Origin: Rhabdophis nuchalis
Taxonomy: Eukaryota > Chordata > Lepidosauria > Squamata > Natricidae
Assembly (NCBI GenBank): GCA_039707465.1
Contig: CM077644.1
Location: 200,481,962-200,545,961 of the forward strand
Reading direction: 5' to 3'
Length of the DNA: 64,000 bases
Below are positions 11,187 through 22,310 of this stretch, one piece after another. Under the pieces are notes generated by a model. That model made no database searches and was not told where the DNA came from. It saw only the letters and a program-made list of their open reading frames with translations. The position numbers and the translations under genes are program-made. Each line of letters begins with the position of its first letter. Position 1 is the first letter of the stretch.

Positions 11187-11406
11187 ATAATAATAATAAT
11201 AATTTTAATTTATATCCCGCTCTCTCTCCCCAAGGGGACTCGAGGCGGGGCACAGGCAATTAAAAATACAAATAAACCACAAACAAATACAAAATACAGA
11301 GTTAAAAATAGATTAAATAGATCCTGCGCTAAAACCCATAAACTAAACTAAAAATTACCCCTAAAAAACCCTAACCTAAAAAGAGACTACCCAAGGCCGG
11401 CCAGAC
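11187..11406 (-). mobile_element. L2 LINE 3' UTR with (AAT)n tail
   Basis: It begins with (AAT)n at 11187-11203, then AATTTATATCCCGCTCTC and GGGGACTCGAGGCGGGGCAC, the inverse of the L2 terminal region also seen at 21600-21645. It reaches only the GGCCGGCC stop-codon region, so it is almost entirely UTR. Confidence 0.85.
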
Positions 11407-11497
11407 GAATGATATATCTTATTAGAGATATATCTGCAGAACCCATAGAGAAGGGTTCTGCAGAGTGTAATTTGAAGGTCACATTTGGCTCCACTGG

Positions 11498-11583
11498 CAG
11501 AGTTTCTCAATCTGGGGAGGTGTATGGACTGGGGAATTCTGGAATCTCACATACATTCAAGTTGCCAAGGTTGAGAAACACTG
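11498..11583. mobile_element. Small MITE remnant (CAGAGTTTCTCAATC ends)
   Basis: The left end CAGAGTTTCTCAATCT pairs with the inverse of the right end, which reads CAGTGTTTCTCAACCTTGG. The flanking octamers do not match, so the duplication has decayed or the boundaries are off. Confidence 0.5.
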
Positions 11584-11619
11584 CATTATGACCTCCAACA
11601 GCTAGTGGGCTCAAACACT

Positions 11620-12330
11620 TGGACCCTTTTTACATTGACAAAACAACATGCCTCTGATGATTGGAAAGGCCCAACAGAGATTTCATTTTCTTAGAGTCCT
11701 GCGAAAAAATCAGGTGGAACAATGGCTGATGACCTTTTTCTATCAGTCCACCATAGAAAGTGTCATCACATATTGCATTACAGTGTGGTATGCTGGTTTA
11801 ACAGCTGTGGACAGGAAGGCACTACAGAGAGTGATCAATTCGGCACAGGAAACCATTGATTGCCCTCTGTCACCACTGGATGACATCACCAGATCTCACT
11901 GGTTTAGCAGAGTAAGGAAAATACTTATTTATTTATTTATTTAATTAGATTTCTAGACCGCCCCCTCTCCCCGAAGGGACTCGGGGCGGTGTACAGGTAA
12001 AATTAAAACTATCAAAACCAAAACAATACATATAAACTAAAATCGAATTAAATAATCCCCTGTACAAACTTAGAGATGATTCACACCCTGGTCAGTGTCT
12101 CTTTACCCTTCTACCATTGGGTAGAAGACATCAAAGTATAGCCAGCCGAACAAACAGGTTTAAAGATAGTTTCTATCCTTGGGCTGTCAGACTTTTAAAT
12201 ACAACCACAATCACTCCATGCACATGCTAGTTTTTTTCTTTTTCTTTCTTTTTTTGTTTCTGCTATAATTTTGCACCAGTGAGGTTAAAACCAATTCCAT
12301 TGTATTTAAGTACAATGACAATAAAGATTA
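11620..12330 (+). mobile_element. CR1/L3-type LINE 3' part, split by an L2 insertion
   Basis: The frame at 11648-11920 encodes KAQQRFHFLRVLRK, FYQSTIESVITY and AVDRKALQRVINSAQ, the C-terminal region of a non-LTR reverse transcriptase related to the Snake1 copy at 51090 (KAQQRTFFLRQLRK, FYRGIIESVI). The homologous sequence resumes at 12073 with a serine- and arginine-coded tail and 3' UTR ending in a CAATGACAATAAAG motif near 12318. The gap, 11928-12067, is a later L2 insertion. It is not intact. Confidence 0.75.
11928..12067 (-). mobile_element. L2 3' UTR nested in a CR1/L3-type LINE
   Basis: The (ATTT)n tail is at the left, followed by the inverse of the L2 end (CCCGAAGGGACTCGGGGCGG). ACTTA at 11923-11927 recurs at 12068-12072, consistent with a short target duplication. 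The host LINE sequence continues directly on both sides. Confidence 0.8.
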
Positions 12331-13985
12331 TACTTATTGGCAGAAGTTTGGAGGAATGTTAAGGGACATGAATATTCTACAGATCACTTTTTGAAATTCC
12401 TTCTCTCCAAATGGATCCTGGCTCCACACATCCATCAGGTGCAGCACTTACTTTTATTTAAGGTCTTTTGTAGATCTTGCATTGATAAAAAAATTGTGTA
12501 TACCAACTCTGAGGGAAATGTCTTGGAAGCCATTTCTAAGAAATTGTAACCACGGTGATAAACCAAATCCTGCCCTAGTCTCAGGAAACGAGTCTTTTCC
12601 AAGATCAACAGACTCTCCAGTTTCTTTGAATTTAATCTAAACAAACCTGATCATGCTGTGCCTCCAGCAAGGATAATTGTCTAACCTTGTCTTAGGAAAT
12701 TCAGTAAACAACAACCCTTTAGTAAAAGCAATAGCAAAGAAGTAGTTTTACTACTATCAGTAAGAAAAAATAGACATTTATGACATATAGCCAGTATTAT
12801 GCAGGTATCAGACTAATTCTAAAAAATACAATGACCTGAACTGAATTAAATGGAATGAATCCTCTTATTTTATGTATAGGATTTCCTGAAAATCATTTCT
12901 TTTTCATTCATATGCTCCCTTTCTAGCATTGCCTTGATATGGCAACTGCAGGTTGAATAAGACTTAAAGGCAAAAAACTTATCAAAAAAACTTAATTGTC
13001 CCTTTGCCCTTTGCAAAATGCTCTTAAAGCAATATGTAGTTTCATCTGCAGAAGTCTCTTAGCCATTTTTCTCACTCTCTGATCTAATCTTTACTTTTTC
13101 GTTCTGGATTGGCTCTCTTCCATTCTGCCCCGTCTGATCCAATATGCTTCCCCTCTTGGCTCTTCAAGCCTCAGTTCTTCATCAGACAAAATCCGTGGGT
13201 GTACTCTAGACTGCTGGTCCTAACATCCTCTTTCATCGGCAGAAATATTACCGTTTGATATTCCTCAGAACTGCTCCACTTGGTGCACTGAGAGATCTCC
13301 CACTGAGTAGAACAGTGAAGTGAAAATCTTTCTATTGTCTCCCTTCTGGCTCTTATTGTTTTTTTTAACTCATTAACTTCTTGGGTTGTTCTGTTTTAGG
13401 CTACATTTCTCCCTTTTCCTAAATGTGACATCCCTGTTAAACTGGAATCCTGCATCACACCTTTTTTCTGTGCATCAACCTTTGCATGGCTTCTACTTGT
13501 AGCTCACCCCCTTTTGTGCTTTCCTCCAGTAACTCTTCCCAGTTTCATTTCTTTGTCTTTATTCCAGAGACCTTGTCTAAAGCTCTTATTCTGTCTCAAC
13601 TCTGCCTAACAGCAGTTTCTTTTGTTAATTTATTTACCCTAGTTCTAAGGATTCTACTTCCTGCTGATCCTTAACAATAAGGAATAGCTTGCTAACAAGC
13701 TTTGATCACATGCTCCATATATTTTTAGGGATTTTTCTATCCTGTCACCTTCCTTCCTTTTCTTATCACCATCATTTTCTGTTTTGGAGCAGCTCCAAAC
13801 CATAGTAAGTGGACAGTCATATGAATACATGAGAGCAAACCAAATCCTGTCAGCAAAGGAATGCCTTATGTTTTGTAGCACCTGCCTTATGAAACATTCT
13901 CTCTCTAAAGGCTGTGAGGGCACCAACCTGTTCTGACCTAGGCTTCCTAAGAGCATGAAGCAAAGCCCTTGTCCTGACAAAACCC
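12331..13985. other. Unique sequence, no gene
   Basis: The frame 12337-12549 (+) reads through a lysine- and phenylalanine-rich peptide with no known motif. I see nothing else to annotate here. Confidence 0.5.
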
Positions 13986-14500
13986 CCTCTTATTAATTTA
14001 CTGTGAATTCTTCTCATTCACATCCAGCAAAGTCTTTCAAGAGAGGATTTACAGCCACAGACCTTATCTGGCTTGGAGAGCTGCCAGGCCAATATCTATA
14101 AAACTTGGCAAGGAATCTCGGAGAGTCACAAACCAATTAAGCGAACTAATTGTCTCCTGCAAACTCCACTCCCCTTTCGCTCTTCTTTTATTTCCTCTGT
14201 GAGGGGCCATTCATAGTCCACCTGTGGTCTTACTCCCAAGTCATAACTTTAGCTATTCCCTTTCCCTGACAACATTGCACATGCACACACTGGGAAGAGG
14301 CTCCAGCTGTTCATCTGCCTCACTGATGTCTGACTCTGAAGGCAGCTGATAATTAGCATATGGCTCTTCCCACTCCCCCCCTGCCTCTGACACAGAGCCC
14401 TCATCAGAACCTTCACCAGACTGGCCCATGTTCCTCCCCAACCTCCTCACTGTCCAAACCTGCTACCAGCTCTGCTGGTTGCTGGCGGGCCACAATACAA
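13986..14500. repeat. Possible dispersed repeat, CT-rich, LTR-like character
   Basis: The 3' half is rich in CTGACTCTGAAG, CCTCATCAGAACC and CTCCTCCC-like pieces and closes with GGCGGGCCACAATAC. A similar composition and order, closing GGGCCACAACA, is seen at 54000-54590. I infer two diverged members of one family. I cannot identify LTR ends, a primer-binding site or coding sequence. Confidence 0.3.
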
Positions 14501-14504
14501 CCCT

Positions 14505-14745
14505 ACAGGCCTTTCATAAGGCCTTAAAGACCTGCTTCTATGCCCTGGCTTGCAGCCCTCAGTGTGTGAAGAGTCCCATCTCCTGGCTATGGTAGTGACT
14601 ATTGATAGTAATATCTCTCTTGTCTGCTGTATATTTTATTTTTTTATATTTATGATTAGAATTGTTTTAATTTAAGATTTTTTCCCACCCAGATCCACTT
14701 GTTGAGGTAGACAGCCATGCAAATTGAAAAAATAATTGAAATTGT
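14505..14745 (+). mobile_element. Possible old L2 3' end
   Basis: AAGGCCTTAAAGACCTGC could encode KALKTCFYAL, resembling the L2 C-terminal LKTHLF motif. About 200 bp downstream a decayed form of the L2 terminal region (ACCCAGATCCACTTGTTGAG) is followed by an AAATTGAAAAAATAA tail. The match is weak. Confidence 0.35.
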
Positions 14746-15373
14746 ATTGGGTCTAGGAGCTAAAAGTTGGCTCACCCAAAAGATCTTTTTCTGACTTTGT
14801 TGCTTTCTCTATGATTTCTTATTGCCTATTACTCTTTCTGATAACTCATTTTTACAGCTTTGATACCATATTGCTCTCTCTTTCTCTGTCAATAATAGAG
14901 AAACATTACTTTTCAGAGATCTGAGTAGTTTACAAAGAGTTTTTAAAATTAGGATAAAGACATTAGACCAGATGGCTCGCTTCATAAATTAGTAGTATAG
15001 TTTGGATTGATCATAGAGGACTGGGGAAGGCACACAATATCAGCATGTGATCTTACAATTTATCAACATTACTAACTGAACTGCAGCTTGGAAGCCAGCA
15101 GATGGTTATAATGAAATAGTATTAATTTCAGGATGAAAGCAAATGTAAGAATAAGTGCATAGTACATGGTTTAGTTCTGATAGGATCATGATTGCGCCAA
15201 CCACTGCTAATTGAGAAACTTTTTGTACAAATTTCAGTTACACCGAATGAGAGTCTACATCAATCAAAGGAAAATAGAACAAAATATTTCAGGCCTTTAT
15301 CAAATACATGACAGAATGGGGTATTAAGTTCAAGTTGAAAATAGTTTGAACAACAAAGCAAGGTCAGGAGATA
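14746..15373. other. Unique spacer
   Basis: No repeat or exon seen. Confidence 0.5.
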
Positions 15374-15381
15374 CTTTAAAG

Positions 15382-15516
15382 CAGGTGTCTCCAACCTTTG
15401 CAACTTTAAGTCCAAAGGACTTCAGCTCCCAGAATTCTCCAGCCAGCAAAGCTGGCTGGAGAAGTCTGGGAGCTGAAGTCCTTCGGACTTAAAGTTGCAA
15501 AGGTTGGAGACACCTG
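15382..15516. mobile_element. 135-bp palindromic hAT-like MITE with perfect 8-bp duplication
   Basis: The element is an almost complete inverted repeat. The left arm starts CAGGTGTCTCCAACCTTTGC and the right arm ends with its exact complement; the arms meet around GGCTGGAGAA. CTTTAAAG (15374-15381 and 15517-15524) flanks it exactly, the length expected for hAT insertion. It would form a long hairpin as single strand. It has no coding capacity, and the intact arms suggest a comparatively recent insertion. Confidence 0.85.
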
Positions 15517-15524
15517 CTTTAAAG

Positions 15525-17645
15525 AACCTATTGGCACACAGAATGCAAAATCAAATCCATGTGTTTTTTCCATTTTGGCAATGGTTATATTTTAAAAAAG
15601 AAAGGAATGCTACATAATTGATATCAGCAAAAAAATATCAGCAGATGACAGTTGATCATATTTATTTTAGGAATAGATCCTCATTAGATGTGATTTCTGA
15701 AAAGAAAAAAAATGCCACAAAGGGAAATCACTTTTGTATTGTTACAATTTAGTATACAGGGGTATTCATGAAACTATCATGATTGAAATCAGTTTGAAGG
15801 AGAGTTAATATTACCAATAACATTAATCACACACTTTTTTTTAAAGTTATCACAACTATTAATATGAATATCACCACCAAAAATATATTGATCCTAATTA
15901 GTAAATTATGTTAGATCTATAGATGTGGCCAGAAACATAATTTTCCTAATTTATCGTAGCACATGGGCTGTGTAAAACTGATGAAGGCAATATTTCAAGT
16001 ATTTCTATCTTACAGATTCTTGTAGCTGTTCAGGGTTTTATAGATTAGTGTCAGCAGTCTGAATTGTGTCCACCAGATCACTGGCAGACAGGTAGCATTA
16101 CATTTAAGAAATGACAGTTACATTCTGTATCATTTGTAGTTTCCCTGATATCTTCAAGGGTAACTTCATATACAGCACTTTGCAGTAATTTAACCCTGAG
16201 ATTACTAAATCCCTAATCACGAAAACTACATATCTTGATTCAAGAAGGATTTAGCTGAAACAGTTGTTAAGGCTGAGCATACTGTCTTCTTGTTACTAGG
16301 GTATTATAGTTTTAAATGAAGGGAAATTCTCAAATTATGTACCTATTTTTTCAGAGAAAGTATAATCTTGTCCAAAGAAGTCTTTAAAAAAAAAAAAAAC
16401 TTCTGGATTTCTGAGAGCTGCTTATTCATAGCATCTCTTTCTTATCTGTTTCAGATAAGTTGGGCAGGATATTCCTCCATCATTATCTCCAAGCAACCAA
16501 AAACGAACTCCATAACCTCTGTTAATTCAGATGGAAAGGCAAGAAAATAGATGAGCACCAACAGCAAACTGATGACAGCATACTTCATATCTTGGGGAAG
16601 GGAATGTGTAGATATTAAACAGAAGGAGGGCAAGTTTTGAATTTTATAGCATTTCTTGTGATGTAAGAAGAATGGGGCTGAATAGAAATATTATTTAGTA
16701 ACTGGATTACAAATATGAGTGGAACCATTTGAGGTCTAGACTGATCTGCTCCTGAAATAAATGGAAGTTGGGCAGGATCAGCATACATACAGTCCTAATG
16801 TCAGGACTGAATATGAATTCAATTACATTCATACATTTATACCATGTATGAGTGAAGATGTAAAACAATATGAGGCCTAATTCAAATACTGTTTTATTTT
16901 AACCAGTTGATTTGATTCAGAAAAGAGTACATATATACATATCCCATAAAGTCTATTGAATTGCCATCACTTGTTCGATTTATTTTGATACTTCAAATTA
17001 ATACTGTAAGTTTACTGAACCTACAATCTGAAAGCTGGATTTGACTGAATCCTTTACAAATGAATCTGCAAAATGAATCTTTGCAGAGGCCTGCATATCA
17101 GATTTTAGAAATGCTAAGGGAGCCACCAGAGATATTAGAAAGATAGTCACCATAGATATTACAGGAAAAAGAGAGATATAATGCAATTTGTAACCAGTGA
17201 ACAGAAATATAGAAAGTATTATGGAGCAACAAAAATATCACAGTTGCAGGAACATCAAATATGTGAAATTTCAGAGATTCTGCATTTTAAAAGTGAATAT
17301 AATGTTGAAATGCATACCTATGCTTCAATCATAACATACAGCAGAACTATTTCAACTATATTGTGCTTTAGACATGGTTTCAACATAACTAAAGGCTATC
17401 AGGAGCAACAGATTCATTGGTTTCTCTGAATAAATATTGATTTAGCACATCTTTATCCTAGCACTTCATGAAATCTGGCATGTTGTCATGTCATAATTTT
17501 ATTTTCTTTAAAGAAAAGTGAGTTATCTTGAAATTTTGCACTAAACCTCTAAAATCACAGTTCTCTGGCATTTACTGCACTGCATTGTGTTTGATTTAAC
17601 AGGCTGGTCCTCATAACATTTTTTTGCCAAATACCTGCCCATTTC
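15525..17645. other. AT-rich unique sequence
   Basis: No gene recognised. A poly-A run lies at 16386-16400. Short open frames on both strands near 16368-16633 overlap each other and show no motif. Confidence 0.55.
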
Positions 17646-17722
17646 TTATTTTATTTATTTATTTTATTAGATTTATACCCCATCCTTCTCCAAAAGGACC
17701 CAGGGCGGGGTATAAAGTTTTA
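17646..17722 (-). mobile_element. Short L2 terminal fragment
   Basis: TTTATTTATTTATTTTATTAG, then ATTTATACCCCATCC and GGACCCAGGGCGGGG, the inverse of the L2 3' terminus. Only about 75 bp remain. Confidence 0.7.
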
Positions 17723-19012
17723 AAACAACTTATATTACTGCTCTTCATAGCTTGATCCATTTATTGCAGTATATGTTATGTTATCTTTAAGGATTATATA
17801 GGAATTTTGATGTAGCACACTGATTTTATTACTTTATAACTTAAATCCAGACAGTTTGAACAAACAGACAAACAACTATTTAATTGCTGCTACTTTTATT
17901 TGGAAACAGTTGGAATGGGAAAAAAATCCAGAGAACAGGGAGGATGAAGCCACTGATTTTAGCACAGTGAAAACAATAGTGTTAATTTGCTTCAATCTTT
18001 ATTTTAGTTGTTGTAGCAGTATAACATTAATGGTAAGTCAATTGACCAATTCAAAGCAGTGTGCATCACTGCTTTGATACAAGCAGTGATAACAATATGA
18101 AACAATGCAGTTGTCAGCTTCCGCTTTATTGCTTGCTTCGGCTGCCATTTGAACGGGGAGGGAGGGGCTGTGGGTATTGAACATAACGTGTGCTGGAGGT
18201 GTTTGGAGCCAGGACTTGATATCGCCAAGGCCAACGGTCTTGCATTCCATTCTGATGATGTTCCTGGACGTGCTGCCCACCTGACATCGTGGAGGATTCT
18301 GCATTGGATAATATCCTGGGGGTCATGGGGTAGAGGGGATGGATAATGCGTTGATATGTATGCCTCGTGCCCAAATATTTCATTCCTTGCTTGACTTTCG
18401 CTGCTGTCTTTTCATAATCAGTAAAAGTAACCTTAAACCTCAAAATGGGTTTGAGTGTAGTCTTTCTTGATTAATGATGGAAGCAGACCTGACAGCAGTG
18501 AAACAATATGATACAATAAAATGAAATAAGGTAAGATATACTGTAATTAAAAAAGTAAAATATAATGAGGTAACAAAAAGAAAAGATAAAACAGTGAGAT
18601 AAAATACTATAATATAAAATAGAATGGAGAGACATAAAATAAGATAACATTAAAATACAAAAGAGTATTTGTTAAGGGGAATCCATCATATTTGCATGCA
18701 TCCGTAACATCTTCTATTAAATGTGTTCTTATTTTGAGCAACCCTAATTAAACTTAACATTTCTAATGACCATATACAGTATGTGTAGGAAATAAGACAA
18801 TCTTTTGTTACACCCTCAATATATGATTCTGTCAAGTAGTGTCTGTAAATACTGAGACCTTGCTGGTGCATATAATTGACAGTTGAATAGGACATGTGAA
18901 ATGCCTTCTATTTCTGGTGCTACAGAAACACACAATCTCTCAGAATATGGCATTTGGTGGAATCATTTTTATTTAACTATGGTATCTAGCTGTTCAAATT
19001 TTATTCTGATAC
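17723..19012. other. Unique sequence with a GC-richer patch
   Basis: The interval 18120-18440 is noticeably richer in G and C and is open in three minus-strand frames (60-105 residues). None has a recognisable motif, and the simultaneous openness argues against coding. It may be an unrecognised repeat. Confidence 0.4.
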
Positions 19013-19220
19013 TAGCTGTACCTGCCACGCGTTGCTGTGGCCAAATTTGGTTAAATGAAAAAGTTTCCCCTCATAGACCCTCTCAGCGACCCCCTTCCTT
19101 CTCTGCCTTGGTCTCCCCTCCCTCTCCCTCCCCTCCCTCTCTTACTCTACCTACTACCTACCCACCTACCTACTGTATTTCTCCATCTCACTCTCTCCCT
19201 CTACCTACATACCTACATAC

Positions 19221-21486
19221 CATGGTCTCAGGCCAATGGAAGTGTGATCTGGGTATAGGGGATATAGTCATCACACCCTTGTCATGGACAGACCACTCAC
19301 TTCTCCGGCTTGACTTTCCGACCGCTACTCCCCTCTGCGGGGAGGTGGAACCTGAGTTACCAATCTGGTTCCGCCCCAGGCGCCTGATGGACCCAGATAG
19401 GTTCCAAGCGGCGCTTGGGCCACTTCCTGTACCCCTGACCCGCGCCCCGATGGAGGACCTCGTGGCCGCATGGAATACTGCGACCACGGGAGCCTTGGAT
19501 CGGGTCGCGCCCTTGCGGCCTCTCTTGCGGCGGCGAGCCACCCTGGCTCCTTGGTTTACCGAGGAGCTGAGGGTGATGAAATGCCACAAGAGATGCCTAG
19601 AGAGAAGATGGAGGTCTACCCGCTCTGAATCTGACCGGACACAGGTAAGAGCCCATTTACGGACTTACATTGTGGCGCTGAGAGTGGCCAAACGCCATCA
19701 TTGCGCCACTCTCATAGCATCCACAGATAACCGCCCTGCCGCCCTGTTTAGGGTGACCCGTACCCTCCTTCAACAGAGGGTGCAGGAAGCCCCCTTACAG
19801 GGTAGAGCAGAGGAATTTGTGTCTTATCTGCAGGAGAAAATCGCTCAGATACAGAATGAGTTAGCCCCCATTGCTGGTACAGTGGATTGCCACTAGGGGG
19901 ATCTTGTTTGGGAGGAGTTTGACTCCGTTACTTCCGAGGATATGGACAGGTTACGTGGGCGACTGCGAGCCACCACATGTTTATTGGACCCGTGTCCCTC
20001 CTGGCTTGTACTGGCATCCTGGGAAGTGACACGAGGCTGGCTCCAAGAGGTTATCAACGCATCCTTGAGTGAGGGTTCCTTGCCTGCCTCCCTAAAAGAG
20101 GCCATGGTGAGGCACCTCCTCAAGAAGCCCTCTTTGGATCCAGCTTTATTAACCAACTATCGTCCAGTCTCCAACCTTCCCTTCCTGGCGAAGGTTGTTG
20201 AGAGTGTGGTGGCACAACAGTTTCCCCGTCATCTGGAGGAAGTTGATTATCTAGACCCGCGCCAGTCCGGCTTTCGGCCCGGGTATAGCACCGAGACAGC
20301 ATTGGTCGCGTTGGTGGATGATCTCTGGAGGGCCAGAGATGGGTGTTGCTCCTCCATCCTGGTTCTGTTAGACCTCTCGGCGGCTTTCGATACCATCGAC
20401 CATGGTATCCTATTGCATCGGCTGGGGGGGTTGGGGGTGGGAGGCACCGTTTTGCGGTGGTTCTCCTCCTACCTCTCTGGCCGATCGCAATTTGTGTTGA
20501 CAGGAGAGCAGAGGTCGACCCCGAGACCCCTCACATGTGGGGTGCCTCAGGGGTCGGTCCTCTCGCCTCTCCTGTTCAACACATACATGAAGCCGCTGGG
20601 CGAGATCATCCGTGGTTTTGGGGTAGAGTATCATCTCTACGCTGATGATACTCAGCTGTATATATCTACCCCAAACCACCCCAACGATGCCGTAGCGGTG
20701 ATGTGCCAGTGCCTGGAAGCCGTGCGGATCTGGATGGGAAGTAACGGACTCAGGCTCAACCCGACCAAGACCGAGTGGCTGTGGTTTCCGGCTGCCCGAT
20801 TCAACCAGCTGACTCCATCGCTGGCCATATGGGGCGAACATCTTGCCCCTGTGGATGGGGCGCGCAACTTGGGTGTCCTCCTGGATACCCGGCTGTCCAT
20901 GGAAGATCAAGTGACAGCCGTGGCCAGGAGGGCGTTTTACCAGGTTCGCTTGATACGCCAGTTGCGCCCCCTATTGGATCGGGACGCCCTTCGCACAGTC
21001 ACTCATGCTCTCGTGACATCCCGACTGGACTATTGCAACTCTCTCTACATGGGGCTCCCCTTGAGGTGCACCCGGAGACTTCAGTTGGTCCAGAACGCAG
21101 CCGCGTGAGCAATAATGGGAGCCTCTAGGTTCACCCACGTAACACCGCTCTTGCGCGAGCTGCACTGGCTACCTGTCGTCTTCCGGGTGCGCTTCAAGGT
21201 GTTAGTCATCATCTTCAAAGGGCTCCATGGCTCGGGACCTAGTTATCTGCGGGATCGGATTCTGCCCCATACATCCTCACGGCCGATTCGCTCCCACAGA
21301 GAGGGACTTCTCCGGGTGCCGTCCACTAGACTTTGTCAGCGGGTGACGCCCAGGGGAAGGGCCTTCTCTGTGGTGGGCCCAGCCCTCTGGAATGACCTTC
21401 CCCCCGATATCAGGACAACCACGGACCTCCGCTCCTTCCGCCTAAAATTAAAGACACATCTGTTTCGCTTGGCCGGCCTAGGGTAG
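19221..21486 (+). pseudogene. L2 ORF2 (endonuclease end + reverse transcriptase), two nonsense codons
   Basis: A single frame runs the whole length and is broken only by TAG at 19894-19896 and TGA at 21106-21108. The second sits where related copies have an arginine codon (CGA to TGA is a typical CpG change). Visible parts in order: TDHSLL near 19288 (end of an APE-type endonuclease, family motif SDH), a basic linker, NYRPVSNLPF near 20155, LDLSAAFDTIDH from 20368, GVPQGSVLSPLLF at 20539-20577, the catalytic YADD at 20638-20649, LGVLLDTRLS near 20872, and the L2 C-terminal block with LRELHWLPVVFRVRFKVL and SYLRDRILPH. The enzyme would nick DNA and reverse-transcribe L2 RNA at the nick. It is 5'-truncated and not functional as it stands. 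Confidence 0.9.
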
Positions 21487-21645
21487 TCTCTTTTTAGATT
21501 GGGGTTAGTTTTAATATGGGATTTTAGCACAGGGTTAGTTTAATTTCATTTTATTATTGTATACTGTTTGTATTTTGTATATATTTTAAATTCCCTGTGC
21601 CCCGCCTCGAGTCCCTTCTGGGAGAGAGAGCGGGTTATAAATTAA

Positions 21646-21734
<89 letters not shown>
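21646..21734. repeat. (ATT)n microsatellite at L2 3' end
   Basis: About thirty ATT units follow directly after the L2 terminus. Confidence 0.95.
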
Positions 21735-21735
<1 letters not shown>

Positions 21736-22030
21736 CCTACCTGCCTACGTAGTGTATTTCCCCCCCTCTCTCTCTTCCTACCTAGCTACCTACCATATTT
21801 CTCCCTCTATCCCTCTACCTACCTACTTACCTACCTACCTGAAGACAGAGGATAGAGAAGCTGCTGACTTGGCAGCGGCCTTGTGGGGGAGGAGTTGGTG
21901 GAGGGGGCGGTGGAGGAGAGGCTGCTGACTTGTCAGCGGCCTTATGGGGGGAGTTGGTGGAGGGGGGGCAGCAGCAGCGGCAGCGCAGGAGAGAGAGGCT
22001 GCTGAGGAGGCAACTGCCGTGGATATGACG
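21735..22030. repeat. CTAC-rich tract and GC-rich tandem block of the outer element
   Basis: CTAC-type repeats to about 21840 are followed by a block in which GCTGCTGACTTGGCAGCGGCC at 21860 recurs as GCTGCTGACTTGTCAGCGGCC at 21921, a 61-bp period, then GGCAGCAGCAGCGGCAGCGC. The proline- and alanine-rich open frames on the minus strand (21827-22197) are products of this composition. Confidence 0.75.
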
Positions 22031-22310
22031 CAGACTGCTCCACCGCTCGTGCAAGTGACGTGAGCTGAAAAGCGGCTGGGTGGGAGGGGCCGGGAATGGG
22101 AGGGGGTGAGTGAGCAAGTGAGGGAAACACACAGAAGACCTGCAGTTTTACATTTGTGTGGCACCGGTGTGCCATCTACACAAACTGTACATATCATTGG
22201 TGCTGCACTTGTAAGGAACGTTGTGTGAAAATTTGGTGGCGATTGGTGCAGTAGTTTCTGAGATTAGCGGTTTTGAACAAACTCATAGTTAACTTTTTAT
22301 TTATATAGAT

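Larger units (their letters stand above)
19221..21735 (+). mobile_element. Long 5'-truncated L2 LINE with (ATT)n tail
   Basis: It covers the end of the endonuclease domain, the entire reverse transcriptase and C-terminal region (coding to 21486), a 3' UTR of about 160 bp with the terminal GCCCCGCCTCGAGTCCC box near 21600, and about 90 bp of (ATT)n at 21646-21734. Base composition is much richer in G and C than the surroundings, as in other L2 copies here. CTAC repeats on both sides show it landed in the CTAC tract of an older element. Confidence 0.9.
19013..22310 (+). mobile_element. Unclassified element (TACTAGCTGT start), interrupted by L2
   Basis: The left end reads ACTAGCTGTACCTGCCACGC then GTTGCTGTGGCC. 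The right end reads TGAAAATTTGGTGGCGATTG, then GTAGTTTCTGAGATTAGCGG and TTATTTATATAGAT. The interior consists of CTAC-rich tracts and a GC-rich tandem block. A diverged relative with the same start and a similar end lies at 63528-63920. The L2 at 19221-21735 is inserted in its CTAC tract. I recognise the end pattern as recurrent in animal genomes but cannot assign a superfamily. The outer element without the L2 would be about 790 bp. Confidence 0.5.

Noticed and set aside
14253..14450. Acidic 65-residue minus-strand frame (EGSDEGSVSEAGGEW...)
   Set aside because: Looks like an acidic domain but lies in a CT-rich probable repeat; no neighbouring coding signal.
18126..18443. 105-residue minus frame in a GC-richer patch
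   Set aside because: Three minus frames and one plus frame are open together; no motif recognised.
18883..19220. Upstream extension of the L2 open frame to an ATG at 18883
   Set aside because: This part is host and outer-element DNA, not L2 protein; the L2 homology starts near 19221.
21827..22197. Proline- and alanine-rich minus-strand frames
   Set aside because: By-products of the GC-rich tandem block of the outer element.
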